NCBI GenBank assembly: GCA_020632915.1
Contig: JACKEP010000014.1
Span: 104,609-168,608 of the forward strand
Reading direction: 5' to 3'
DNA: 64,000 nt
Source: Alphaproteobacteria bacterium
Lineage (GTDB): Bacteria; Myxococcota_A; UBA796; GCA-2862545
Position numbers and translations under genes: made by a program. Below are positions 45,278 to 53,965 of the stretch, in pieces. Numbering within the stretch: position 1 is the first letter of the stretch; every line of letters starts with the position of its first letter. The notes under the pieces were generated by a model. It did no database searches and was not told the DNA's origin. It saw nothing but the letters and a program-made list of their open reading frames with translations.

Positions 45278-45355
45278 CGCCCCTCCCGCGGGTGCGGGTC
45301 GCACCCCTCTCCTGCCTACCTCAGGCGGGGCCGGGTCCGGCGGATGACGCGCCGT

Positions 45356-46030
45356 TCAGTACCAGATCGGCCACTTCACCACGCGGGGCGCCCCGTCGGG
45401 CAGGGCCTGGAACACGGCGTCGGACAGCGCGGCCTGCACACACGGCACCATGTGGCGGAAGCGCTCGGGCTCCCGGGCCTCGAAGGCCACCTCGGTGACG
45501 TGGCCGAGGCCGTCGTCGCCAGGCGTGAGGGTGAGCACGGTGACCACGTGGTCCTCGCCGCGGCGCAGCTCGGGGCCGTACCACTGCGCGCAGACGGACA
45601 GGGCGTCCTTGCGCGCGTCGAAGGCGACCTCGGCCCCGACGACGTCGGCGGGCAGCGGCTTGTCGGAGGACGGCAGCGCCGGGCGCGCGAGCGGCGGCTT
45701 CGGGCGCTTGATCGGCGGCTCGTACACCCGCGGCGGCGGCTTGGGCGCCTCGGTGGCCCCGCCCGACAGCACCTTCTCCCACGTCAGCGGCTCGGGCGCG
45801 GCCTCGGCCACGGGCGCAGGGGACGGCCCGGCCGCGGCCGGGGACGCGCCGGTGGGGACCTCGTCGGCCACCCCATCCGAGGCAGCGACGGCGACTGCCG
45901 CGGCGGGTGTCGCAGCGCGCACGGGTGCGTCGAGCGCGTCGCCCGTGTCGGGGGACGTGCCCACCACCACGAGCGCGCCGACCACGGCGCTCCCGGCGGC
46001 GATCGCACCGATGAGCCACTGTCGCTGCAT
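45356..46030 (-). CDS. Single-helix envelope protein with AgmX/PglI-like C-terminal domain
   Basis: A 224-residue protein with an N-terminal membrane helix (about residues 5-25), an Ala/Pro-rich linker to about residue 115, and a compact C-terminal domain with two Cys. In this domain LTPGDDGLGHVTEVAFEA, CVQAALSDAVF and the closing VVKWPIWY match the pattern of the AgmX/PglI C-terminal domain of Myxococcota motility and envelope proteins (TonB-C-like). The linker could span the periplasm. The ATG at 46030 is the likely start, with a weak ribosome site. Confidence 0.65.
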   Translation of the reverse strand: MQRQWLIGAIAAGSAVVGALVVVGTSPDTGDALDAPVRAATPAAAVAVAASDGVADEVPTGASPAAAGPSPAPVAEAAPEPLTWEKVLSGGATEAPKPPPRVYEPPIKRPKPPLARPALPSSDKPLPADVVGAEVAFDARKDALSVCAQWYGPELRRGEDHVVTVLTLTPGDDGLGHVTEVAFEAREPERFRHMVPCVQAALSDAVFQALPDGAPRVVKWPIWY

Positions 46031-46104
46031 GCCGTGGGCGCGCTCCGACGTCAGGGGGTCCGTCGAACGTAGCACGGCCTCCACAAGGCGCGTCCCGTCC
46101 GCCG

Positions 46105-47322
46105 TCAGATGACCATCACCTCGGCGTGCCCGAACGAACGCCCGATGGCGAACTCGGCGAGCGAGACCTCCCCGACGGGCAGCGTCACCGAGGGCAGGTC
46201 GCGCCCCGCGTCGGCCAGGGCCCGGGCGACGGCGGCGGTGAACGGCCCGAACATTGCGCCGTGACCGGAGAAGCCCGCCAGCCGCACGAGGTTGGACAGC
46301 TGACGGTCGTAGGCGAGGAACGGGTTGTGGTCGGGCGTGACCCCGTAGAACCCGCTGGTGGTGGCCACGACGCCGTCGAACTCGCCGATGAGCGGCACCA
46401 CCTCGGCCATGTGGGACCACGCCTCGAACGGCACGGCGTCGATGCCGCCGTCGTGGGCGTAGGTGGGCTCGATCGTGTCCTGGTCTTCGGGCTGGAACGC
46501 CGGCTGGGGCGTGCCCCCGTGGGCCCAGCCCATCAGCAGCGTGTCGGGGTTCTCGGGGCGGCCGTACACCCCGGACGGCGAGATCACCATCGGCATGTGC
46601 ATGAGCGCCTCGCCGGTCATCCCCCCCGCGCGCCGCACGAACCACAGGTAGCGCTTGATGGGGTCGATCGGCAGCACCTCGGCACCCAGCGCCGTGGCCA
46701 GGCGCCCGCTCCACGCGTTCGTGCAGTCGAGGAACAGGTCGCCCGCGTAGCTGCGCCCGCCCGCGTGCACGGTGACGAGACGATCGCCATCGCGCGTGGC
46801 GCCGTCGACCTGGGCGTGCTGCACGAGGCGCCCACCGAGCTCCCGCACCCGCCGCGCGCCCTCCTGGTAGACCACCTCGGGGTGGAGGAAGCCGTCGCTC
46901 GGGCACCACGTGCCGCCGAGCACCTGGTGGGGCTCGACCCACGGGAAGGCGGCGACGACCGCGTCGTGGTCGAGCACCTCGACGTCGTGCAGCCCGGCGT
47001 CGCGCTGGACGGCGGCCCGCTCCTGCGCCGCGTCCCACGCGGCGACGTCCGCGTGCAGGAACAGGTAGCCCACCTGCTCGATCACCTTGCAGCCCGACTC
47101 CTCGGCGAAGGCCTTGTAGAAGTCGACGGCGTGGCGCATGCCGCGCACGGTGGCGACGGTGCTGAACTGCTGGCGGATGCCGGCCGCCGTGCGGCTCGAC
47201 GAGCCGGCCCCGATGTGCATCCCCTCGAGCAGCGTGACGGCCCAGCCGTCGCGCAGCAGCTCGCGCGCGACGAGCACACCGCTGATCCCGCCTCCGATCA
47301 CCACCGCCGTGCGCTCGGCCAC
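46105..47322 (-). CDS. FAD-dependent oxidoreductase, DAO (glycine/sarcosine oxidase) family
   Basis: A 405-residue flavoprotein with IGGGISGVLVARELL at the N terminus and LEGMHIGAGSSSRTAAGIRQQF, the DAO-family loop, shortly after. The C-terminal motif is GFSGHGAMFGP. Related enzymes oxidise N-methyl or amino acids, or dimethylglycine and sarcosine; the substrate is unknown. GTG start with GGAGGG. The gene follows the bifunctional aldolase/SDR by about 50 bp on the same strand, so they may serve one catabolic route. Confidence 0.85.
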   Translation of the reverse strand: MAERTAVVIGGGISGVLVARELLRDGWAVTLLEGMHIGAGSSSRTAAGIRQQFSTVATVRGMRHAVDFYKAFAEESGCKVIEQVGYLFLHADVAAWDAAQERAAVQRDAGLHDVEVLDHDAVVAAFPWVEPHQVLGGTWCPSDGFLHPEVVYQEGARRVRELGGRLVQHAQVDGATRDGDRLVTVHAGGRSYAGDLFLDCTNAWSGRLATALGAEVLPIDPIKRYLWFVRRAGGMTGEALMHMPMVISPSGVYGRPENPDTLLMGWAHGGTPQPAFQPEDQDTIEPTYAHDGGIDAVPFEAWSHMAEVVPLIGEFDGVVATTSGFYGVTPDHNPFLAYDRQLSNLVRLAGFSGHGAMFGPFTAAVARALADAGRDLPSVTLPVGEVSLAEFAIGRSFGHAEVMVI

Positions 47323-47372
47323 CGACCCTCCGCGCTGCCCGATCCGGTAGCCCGAGGCGCGCGCGCCGTCCG

Positions 47373-49448
47373 CTACCGCGGGAAGGCGTCGGCCACGCCG
47401 CCGTCGACCGGCAGGCTCGCCCCGGTGGTGGGCGTCTGCCCGCTCGCGAAGAACACCACCGCCCGACCGACGTCGTCGCCCGAGATGGTGGTCTTGAGCA
47501 GGTTGCGCTGCCGGTAGTGCTCCTGCAGCTCGGACGGGTCGAGGCCCTTGGAACGCGCGCGGTCGGGACCCACCGCCGCCCACAGGCCGCTCGGCACGCC
47601 GTCGGTGTCGAACACGGCGTCGGGGTTGACCATGTTGACGCGCACCCCTGCCGGCGCGAGCTCGAGCGCGGCCACCTTGCACAGCTGGTGGGCAGCGGCC
47701 TTGCTGGCGCTGTAGGCGCCGAAGCGCGCGCCCGGGCCGAACACGTTCTTCGTGGACACGAGCACGATGTCGCCGCCGGTGCCCTGGCGGACCAGCTGGC
47801 GGCCGGCCTCGCGCACCGTGAGGAACGTGCCGGTGGCGTTGACCTCCATCACGCGCCGGAACGCGTCGTCGTCGAGGTCGACGATCGCGTCGACCAGCGC
47901 CACGCCGGCGTTCGGCACCACGATGTCGACCCCACCGTAGGCGGCCGCGACGGCCTGGAACGCCTCGGCGACCGAGGCAGCGATCGTGACGTCCATGACC
48001 ACCGTGCGCACGTCGGCGCCGGCACCCAGCACCTTGGCAGCGCGCGCGAGCGCCGCCTCGTCGCGGTCGGCGAGCACCACGCACGCCCCGGCGGCGCGCA
48101 GCTGCTTGGCCACGCCCACACCGATGGCACCGGCCCCGCCGGTGACCACCGCCACGCGCCCGGCCAGCGGCTTCTTCGTGCCCTTGCCCAGCTTGGCCTG
48201 CTCCAGCGACCAGTACTCGACCTCGAACAGGTCGGTGGTGGGCAGGCCCTCGAACGCGCCGAGGCCCTCACAGCCCTCCTTCACCGCCAGCGTGTGCTCG
48301 GTGATGTCGAGGCAGATCCGTGCTGCCTTCGGGCTGTCGCCGACGCCGAACACGCCGACGCCCGGCACCAGCAGCACGCGCGGCGTGGTGTCGAGCTTGC
48401 GGTAGGCGCCGCCTGCGGCGTGGGCGTCGAAGTAGGCGTCGTAGGCCGCGCGGTAGGCCCCGATCGCGGCGTCGACGGCGTCCTGGAGCGCGGCGTCGTC
48501 GTCGCCGTCGGGCAGGCGCACCACGCAGCCGAGGTGCTTCGTGCGGATCACGTGGTCGGGCGTGAGCGGGCCGGCCGCCACCCAGGCGTCGAGGCGTGGG
48601 TCGTCGACCTGGCCGAGCAGCGCGGGCGTGGCCCGGTGACCGAGGATCCACCGGTTGCCGTCGGCCGACAGGGCCCGGCGGAGCAGCGGCGCCACCTGGC
48701 CCGCGCGCTGGTGGGCGGCGGCCACGCGCGCGGCGTCGGCGGGCACCGACGGCGTCGGCGGGTGCGCGGCGAGGAAGGCCTCGGCCTTCGACACCAGCGC
48801 GATGTGGTGCTCGTAGGCCTCGCGCGCCGTCTCGCCCCACGTGAACAGGCCGTGCTGCATCAGCACCATCGCCACGCAGTCGGGCTGGGCGTCGAAGCAG
48901 GCGGCGGCGAGCCGCGCGAGGTCGAAGCCCGGCTTGACGTAGGGCACGATGCAGAGGCCGTCGCCCAGCGCCTGGCGGACGTAGGCCTCGCCCTCGGGGT
49001 GGTTCGTGAGCGCCAGGATCGCGTCGGCGTGGGTGTGGTCGACGAAGCGGGCCGGGAAGAACGCGTGCAGCAGCGTCTCGATGCTCGGGTTGGGCGAGGC
49101 GGCATCGAACATGTGGGTGCGCTGCTCGTTGACCATCGCCTCGTCGGTGAGCTGTTCGAGGCGCACCACGCGGCGCATGTGGGCGCAGTCGACGGCGGGA
49201 AAGCCCTGGGGCTCGATCGACGCGAGGTCCCAGCCCGAGCCCTTGATGTACAGGGCCTCGACGGTGTCGCCGAGGAGCGTGGTGACGGGCGCCTTGACGC
49301 TGGTGTTGCCCCCGCCGTGGAGCACCAGCGCGTCGTCGGCGCCGATCAGGCGGCTGCTGTAGACGCGCAGGGCCAGCGCCTCCCCCCAGCGGGGCGCGTA
49401 GCGGTCGAGGTAGGCCTGGGCGTCGGCGTCGTTCCAGCGGCTCTGCAT
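47373..49448 (-). CDS. Bifunctional class II aldolase/short-chain dehydrogenase (RhaD-SDR type)
   Basis: A 691-residue fusion. The N-terminal class II aldolase domain (1-about 420) has HGGGNTSVK (44-52) and the zinc-binding HTHAD (138-142). The C-terminal SDR domain (about 425-691) has TGGAGAIGVG, the catalytic YSASK and the NMVNPDAV loop. Such fusions act in rhamnose or fucose catabolism, cleaving the ketose phosphate and oxidising the lactaldehyde or a related intermediate. No kinase, isomerase or sugar regulator is nearby, so the sugar is uncertain. ATG with a GGGAGAGG site. Confidence 0.92.
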   Translation of the reverse strand: MQSRWNDADAQAYLDRYAPRWGEALALRVYSSRLIGADDALVLHGGGNTSVKAPVTTLLGDTVEALYIKGSGWDLASIEPQGFPAVDCAHMRRVVRLEQLTDEAMVNEQRTHMFDAASPNPSIETLLHAFFPARFVDHTHADAILALTNHPEGEAYVRQALGDGLCIVPYVKPGFDLARLAAACFDAQPDCVAMVLMQHGLFTWGETAREAYEHHIALVSKAEAFLAAHPPTPSVPADAARVAAAHQRAGQVAPLLRRALSADGNRWILGHRATPALLGQVDDPRLDAWVAAGPLTPDHVIRTKHLGCVVRLPDGDDDAALQDAVDAAIGAYRAAYDAYFDAHAAGGAYRKLDTTPRVLLVPGVGVFGVGDSPKAARICLDITEHTLAVKEGCEGLGAFEGLPTTDLFEVEYWSLEQAKLGKGTKKPLAGRVAVVTGGAGAIGVGVAKQLRAAGACVVLADRDEAALARAAKVLGAGADVRTVVMDVTIAASVAEAFQAVAAAYGGVDIVVPNAGVALVDAIVDLDDDAFRRVMEVNATGTFLTVREAGRQLVRQGTGGDIVLVSTKNVFGPGARFGAYSASKAAAHQLCKVAALELAPAGVRVNMVNPDAVFDTDGVPSGLWAAVGPDRARSKGLDPSELQEHYRQRNLLKTTISGDDVGRAVVFFASGQTPTTGASLPVDGGVADAFPR

Positions 49449-49512
49449 GGGGGCGTCCTCTCCCGGCGGCGGGGTGGGGGCGCCCCCTCCCCCGCGGGGA
49501 GACGGTGGCGCC

Positions 49513-51654
49513 CTACTGGCAGGCTTCGCAGTCCGGCCCGGACATGTACCCGAGCGCGCACAGCTTGACGATCTCGGCGCAGTCGAGCTGGACGTCGCCG
49601 CCCTCGACCGCCTGGGCCTTGGCGCCGGACGTGATGTCGAGCAGCTCCTGCGACAGGTCGGCCTCGGGCGGGCCGCTCGCGTCGTCGGCGCAGGGATCGT
49701 AGTCGGTGCCGGCCAGGTTCTTCTGCTCGCCACCGTCGGTGACCACGTCGAACAGCGCGGTGGTGGGCAGGCCGCGGGGGTTGCCCTCGTTGGCCTCGAT
49801 CAGCTTGAGGCCGCCCTTGCGGATCGCGTTGACCACGTTGCCCTCGAAGTCCTCCTCCGACACGACCACGCGGCCCTTCGGCGCGTAGGGGTCGCAGGCA
49901 CCCGCGGGGGCCTCCAGCTCGGCGACGACGGCCTCGGCCTCGCGCACCGCCACCTGGGTGTCCTCGTCGGCCTCGCCTGCGTCGACCGCCGGCTTCGTGT
50001 CGGCGAGGAGCGCCTTGGCGGCGTCGAGACGCTGGGCGTCGACACGGGCCTGGCGGTCGGCCTCGAACACGTCGGCGAGCAGGTCGCTGCCCTGCCAGCC
50101 CTCGCCCGGCTCCAGCCCGAGGGCCGCGGCGATCGTGGGGGCGATGTCGATGTTGCGCGACTGCCAGTCGACCCGCGTGCCGGCGAACAGGTTGCCCGGC
50201 ATCTTCACGATGAGCGGGACGTGGATCTGCTCGTCGTACAGCGTGGTGCCGTGCCAGAAGCCGCCGTGCTCGGCGAACTCCTCGCCGTGGTCGGCCGTCA
50301 TCACGATCATCAGGTTGTCGTAGAGGCCCTGGGCCTTGAGCCAGTCGAAGAAGTCGGCCAGCTTGCGGTCCATGTGGCGGATCTCGTCGGTGTAGACCTG
50401 CTGCAGGTAGTCGGCCTGCGACGGATCGGGGCTCTCGACCTCGGCGCGCGCGAAGCCGACGCCGTTGAACTCGGCGTCGCCCTTGCCCATCAGGTAGGGG
50501 TGCTCGAAGTAGGGGTCGTGGGGCTCCATCAGGTGGACGCCCAGGAACCAGCGGCTGTCGCGGTTGGCGTCGATGAAGCCCTTGGCGTCGCCCAGCACCA
50601 CCTCGGCGGGCTGGTAGAAGGTGGCGACCTCCTTGGCCCCGCCCATGCGCTCGTGGACCTTGTGGACCACCTTGTAGAACGTCAGCGAGAACACGCTCTC
50701 GGTGGCGCCGAACGGGTAGGCCGGCGACTCGTAGAGGAACGTGTCGTAGCCCTGGTCGAAGTTGAACGTGCTGGACACGTTGATGTTGTTGGCGAGGTTG
50801 GCCGTCGTGACGCCCGCGTCCTGGAGCACCTCGGACAGCAGCACCAGATCGTCGGGCATCATCGACGCCTTCTTGTCGGTGTTGTGCGACGACGGGATGC
50901 GCGACGACCAGATCGCGGCGAACGACGACCGGGTCCACGAGGCGGCGGCGAAGTTGTCCTCGAAGACGATGCTGTCGGCCGCGTAGGCGTCGATGACCGG
51001 CGTGGGATCGCCCGCGCGGCCGTAGGTGCCGAGGTGGTCGGCGCGCAGCGTGTCGACGGCGATCACGAGCACGTTGGGCTTGTTCGCCAGCGCCGCGGGC
51101 ACGGGCTTGCCGTGGGCCCAGCCGGTGCGCGGGTCGGCGCCGGTGGGCACGAACGACACGCCGTACAGGGCGAACGCGACCACGAGCCACACGCCCAGCA
51201 CGCCCGGGCCCTTGAGCAGGAACTTGAGCGGGCCCCGCATGAGCCACACGCCCGCCGTGAGCTCGAGCACGGCGTAGACGCCGACGAGCCCGAGGATGGC
51301 GAGCTTGCCCGTGGTGGGCACGCCGGCCTCGGCGTAGACCACCTTGTTGGCCAGGTACATCAGGATGAACAGGAGCATCGGCGCCACGGCGCCCACCGAC
51401 CCGAAGCTGAACGAGATCGCCTCGGCGCGCCGCTCCTCGAACGAGAACCAGCGGTTGAACACGGTGAGCACCAGCCCCGCGCCGATGCCCAGCGGCAGGC
51501 CGATCAGCCCGTAGAGCACCCACGCGTAGGCGGGCGACAGCAGATCGGGCGCCCCCTGGCTGGCGAGCAGGTAGACGGCCTCGACGAGGCCGAGCGTGGA
51601 GGCACCGACGAGCGCGCCGGCCGCGCCCTGGATGACGTTCCTGAACAGGTTCAC
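49513..51654 (-). CDS. Membrane-anchored sulfatase-superfamily hydrolase/transferase
   Basis: A 713-residue protein with about five N-terminal membrane helices (to residue 170) and a periplasmic alkaline-phosphatase-superfamily domain. First metal Asp201 is in AVDTLRADHLG. ADHGEEFAEHGGFWHG is the second metal cluster. At the nucleophile site the sequence is SWTRSS (Thr241), without the CxPxR motif of formylglycine sulfatases. It resembles the Thr-nucleophile branch (LtaS or phosphoethanolamine-transferase-like). A charged, Ala/Glu-rich insertion lies about 515-570. The C terminus ends CEACQ with several Cys. GTG start with GGAG. Confidence 0.85.
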   Translation of the reverse strand: MNLFRNVIQGAAGALVGASTLGLVEAVYLLASQGAPDLLSPAYAWVLYGLIGLPLGIGAGLVLTVFNRWFSFEERRAEAISFSFGSVGAVAPMLLFILMYLANKVVYAEAGVPTTGKLAILGLVGVYAVLELTAGVWLMRGPLKFLLKGPGVLGVWLVVAFALYGVSFVPTGADPRTGWAHGKPVPAALANKPNVLVIAVDTLRADHLGTYGRAGDPTPVIDAYAADSIVFEDNFAAASWTRSSFAAIWSSRIPSSHNTDKKASMMPDDLVLLSEVLQDAGVTTANLANNINVSSTFNFDQGYDTFLYESPAYPFGATESVFSLTFYKVVHKVHERMGGAKEVATFYQPAEVVLGDAKGFIDANRDSRWFLGVHLMEPHDPYFEHPYLMGKGDAEFNGVGFARAEVESPDPSQADYLQQVYTDEIRHMDRKLADFFDWLKAQGLYDNLMIVMTADHGEEFAEHGGFWHGTTLYDEQIHVPLIVKMPGNLFAGTRVDWQSRNIDIAPTIAAALGLEPGEGWQGSDLLADVFEADRQARVDAQRLDAAKALLADTKPAVDAGEADEDTQVAVREAEAVVAELEAPAGACDPYAPKGRVVVSEEDFEGNVVNAIRKGGLKLIEANEGNPRGLPTTALFDVVTDGGEQKNLAGTDYDPCADDASGPPEADLSQELLDITSGAKAQAVEGGDVQLDCAEIVKLCALGYMSGPDCEACQ

Positions 51655-51811
51655 CCTGGACTCCGTGGGAAGGACGACGGCGCATAACGGAGGCGGTCGG
51701 TGCCAGCCACGCGCCCGCGCCCCCGGCGCCCGCGCCGGCCGGTCCCGTGCCCGCGATCGATCCGGCGGATCTGCGCATCGCCTGCGACGGCCGCCGTCGT
51801 ACGGTCCCTCC

Positions 51812-52360
51812 GTGACGCCCGAGACCGCCACCGCCGACGCCCCGCGCCGTCCGCCGCGCGTCCAGGTCGCTGTCGACCCGGCCGACGACGGCGACGTCGT
51901 CTGGGTCCACGCCCCGTGGGAGGTCCCGCTCCCGCCGCGGGCCCGCGACGTCTGGGCCGCGCTGCGCGACGTCACCCCCGTCGCCCCGCACGCGGCCGAC
52001 CTGCCGCTGGCGCTCGCGCTGCGCACCCGCGGCCTGACCGCCTCGCCGCACCGCGAGGTGCAGGTGCCGCTCGTCTACGGCGTGCTCGGCGTGGTCGAGC
52101 GCCACGTCGCGGTGCACGGCCTCGACCGCGACGCCGGCCTCGCCGTGGTCGCCGTCACCTCGGTCGACGAGGCCGCGCGCGCCGTGCTCGACGCCCTGGC
52201 GGCGCCGCCGGTCCGCGGGCTGGTGCTGACCGTCGCAGGCGGCCGACGACGCGGTCCACGGGCTGCGTGCTTCGACGACCTCGTCACGTGGCTGGACGCC
52301 CTGCTCGCGCCGCGACGGCTGGCCTTGCCGCCCGACGGCGTCACGATCGTGGGCTGGTAG
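51812..52360 (+). CDS. Hypothetical protein
   Basis: A 182-residue frame with balanced composition (hydrophobic strands RVQVAVDP, LGVVERHVAVHGL, VAVTSVDEAARAVLDAL, GVTIVGW) that looks like an alpha/beta domain, but I recognise no family. GTG at 51812 lacks a clear ribosome site. The gene lies between the divergent sulfatase gene and the convergent lipoprotein gene and otherwise fills an empty 700-bp gap. It could be a small cytoplasmic protein. Confidence in its being real is moderate. Confidence 0.55.
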   Translation: MTPETATADAPRRPPRVQVAVDPADDGDVVWVHAPWEVPLPPRARDVWAALRDVTPVAPHAADLPLALALRTRGLTASPHREVQVPLVYGVLGVVERHVAVHGLDRDAGLAVVAVTSVDEAARAVLDALAAPPVRGLVLTVAGGRRRGPRAACFDDLVTWLDALLAPRRLALPPDGVTIVGW

Positions 52361-52375
52361 CGCCGCGCGGCGGCC

Positions 52376-53008
52376 CTACTCCTCGAACGTGCCTTCGCCG
52401 CGGGCGACGATCTGGTCGCCCTGACCGAGGCGGCCGTCGCCGTCGAGGTCGAGGCAGAGCTCGGACTTCGTGGCCACGTCGGCGGCGACGGGGAGCAGCT
52501 TCGCGTCGTCGGCGCCGAGCACCACGTGGCCGCCACCGGTGAGCCCCAGGGCCTCGGCCGACAGCCAGCCGTCGGGGCCGAGCATGAAGACGAGCGGGTG
52601 GGCGGTGGTGGTGAAGCCCATCGTGGCGCTCACGTCGACGCGGTCGACGTCGAGGGCCAGCGAGAAGGTGGTGCCGTCGGCGGACGACCCTTCGACCACC
52701 AGCGGCTCGGCCAGCTCCAGGCGCAGGCCGCAGAGCGTGGTGCCGGGCAGGTCGAGCGGCGTGCCGCCGACCGCGGAGGCGGCGACCGGGCCGTAGAGCG
52801 CGGTGACGCTGCCGTCGCAGCCGATGGCGCTGACGGCCGCCAGGTGCACCATGCTGGACAGCGCGGTGACGTCGCTCTGGGGCTGGATGCGCAGCGTGAC
52901 GCCCTGGCCGGGATTGCCGACCGCGATGCCCTCGCGCGGGCCGTCGTAGCAGCCGGACAGGACCGACAGCGACGCGGCGACGACGGCGAAGAGGGGGCGG
53001 TGGGACAT
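52376..53008 (-). CDS. Lipoprotein encoded with a TIGR02147-type regulator
   Basis: A 210-residue predicted lipoprotein with lipobox VLSGC, then YDGPREGIAVGNPGQG and beta-rich sequence. A Ca-loop-like DLDGDGRLGQGD lies near the C terminus. It starts two bases after the stop of the regulator gene, so the two form an operon. Pairs of TIGR02147 proteins with short lipoproteins occur in Bdellovibrio, Fibrobacter and Myxococcota. Role unknown. Confidence 0.78.
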   Translation of the reverse strand: MSHRPLFAVVAASLSVLSGCYDGPREGIAVGNPGQGVTLRIQPQSDVTALSSMVHLAAVSAIGCDGSVTALYGPVAASAVGGTPLDLPGTTLCGLRLELAEPLVVEGSSADGTTFSLALDVDRVDVSATMGFTTTAHPLVFMLGPDGWLSAEALGLTGGGHVVLGADDAKLLPVAADVATKSELCLDLDGDGRLGQGDQIVARGEGTFEE

Positions 53009-53010
53009 GG

Positions 53011-53862
53011 TCAGGCCTCGCTACGCGAGTTCGACAGGGGCACGAACTGCAGGTTGATCTGGTATACCCTATCGGCTGGCGCCTCAGCACTGTCGCACAG
53101 ATCGAGCAGGCGTGCCTGCATCCGATTGAGCTCCTGCTTGACCTGGGGCACCAGCTCCGCGGGCACGGCCACCGTGACGCCGAGCAGGTGGCGCTCCTCG
53201 GCGGGGAAGGCGGCGACGCTCTCGAGCGCGCGCGTGGCCATCTGGCGGTGGTAGTTGCACACGGCGAGGTGCTCGACCTCGCGCGGCGTGACCACGCTGA
53301 CGTTGGCGGGGCGCAGGCGGCCGCCCTCGTCGCGCGCGAGCAGGCCCAGCAGCTGCAGCGACGCGAGCGCCTCGCGGGCGACGTCCTCGGAGACCACCGG
53401 GCGCAGCGCCGCGGCGATCCAGGCCGGATCGTCGGAGAAGTCGTCGCGGGCCGCGAGCTGATGGATCGCGGGCATCACCCACTGGGACAGGAAGCGGACG
53501 GCCTCCCCGTCGAGCTGGCGTGCGCTGCGGAAGCGCCGCTCCGCCGAGATCAGCGCCCACGCCTCGTTGCGCTCGTCGTCGGTGGCGGCCTGGTCGAGCG
53601 CGACCAGGGCACGGAAGAACGCGCGCTCCTCGGGGTCGAGCTCCATGGCGCGCGCGAACGACTCGGTGCTCTCGGGCGACAGGTTGCGCGTGCCCGACAT
53701 CACGTTGATGAGCGCGCTCGACGACGTGAACCCCGCGAGGCCCAGGAAGTGGCGGTGGGTGAACCGCTTGTCGGATCGCTTGCGGGCCTCGAACCAGTCG
53801 CGAATGAACGCGCGGTAGTCGAGGTAGGTGAACAGGTCGACGGGCGTGGGCTGGTTCGGCAC
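53011..53862 (-). CDS. TIGR02147/DUF4423-family protein, putative transcription regulator
   Basis: A 283-residue protein. It has the family's opening LFTYLDYRAFIRDWFEARK, a helix-turn-helix-like segment (FTHRHFLGLAGFTSSSALINVMSGTRNL) and the C-terminal DUF4423 helices (EVEHLAVCNYHRQMATRALESV). The GTG start at 53862 has no ribosome site, but TTAGCC lies only 9 bases upstream, as expected for a leaderless transcript. It likely controls the lipoprotein encoded directly downstream and perhaps itself. Confidence 0.85.
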   Translation of the reverse strand: MPNQPTPVDLFTYLDYRAFIRDWFEARKRSDKRFTHRHFLGLAGFTSSSALINVMSGTRNLSPESTESFARAMELDPEERAFFRALVALDQAATDDERNEAWALISAERRFRSARQLDGEAVRFLSQWVMPAIHQLAARDDFSDDPAWIAAALRPVVSEDVAREALASLQLLGLLARDEGGRLRPANVSVVTPREVEHLAVCNYHRQMATRALESVAAFPAEERHLLGVTVAVPAELVPQVKQELNRMQARLLDLCDSAEAPADRVYQINLQFVPLSNSRSEA

Positions 53863-53871
53863 GGCCCGAGG

Positions 53872-53877
53872 CTAACA
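53872..53877 (-). promoter_or_regulatory. Possible -10 (TTAGCC) for a leaderless mRNA
   Basis: TTAGCC on the minus strand ends nine bases before the GTG start of the TIGR02147 gene, where no ribosome site exists. Confidence 0.3.
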
Positions 53878-53965
53878 CGCCGACGGGCACCGTCCCCCGC
53901 CCGGTTGCGAGCCGCCCCAAGTCCGTCCGGTCGGTGCCGATGAAGCCGACACGGAGGACCGATCC

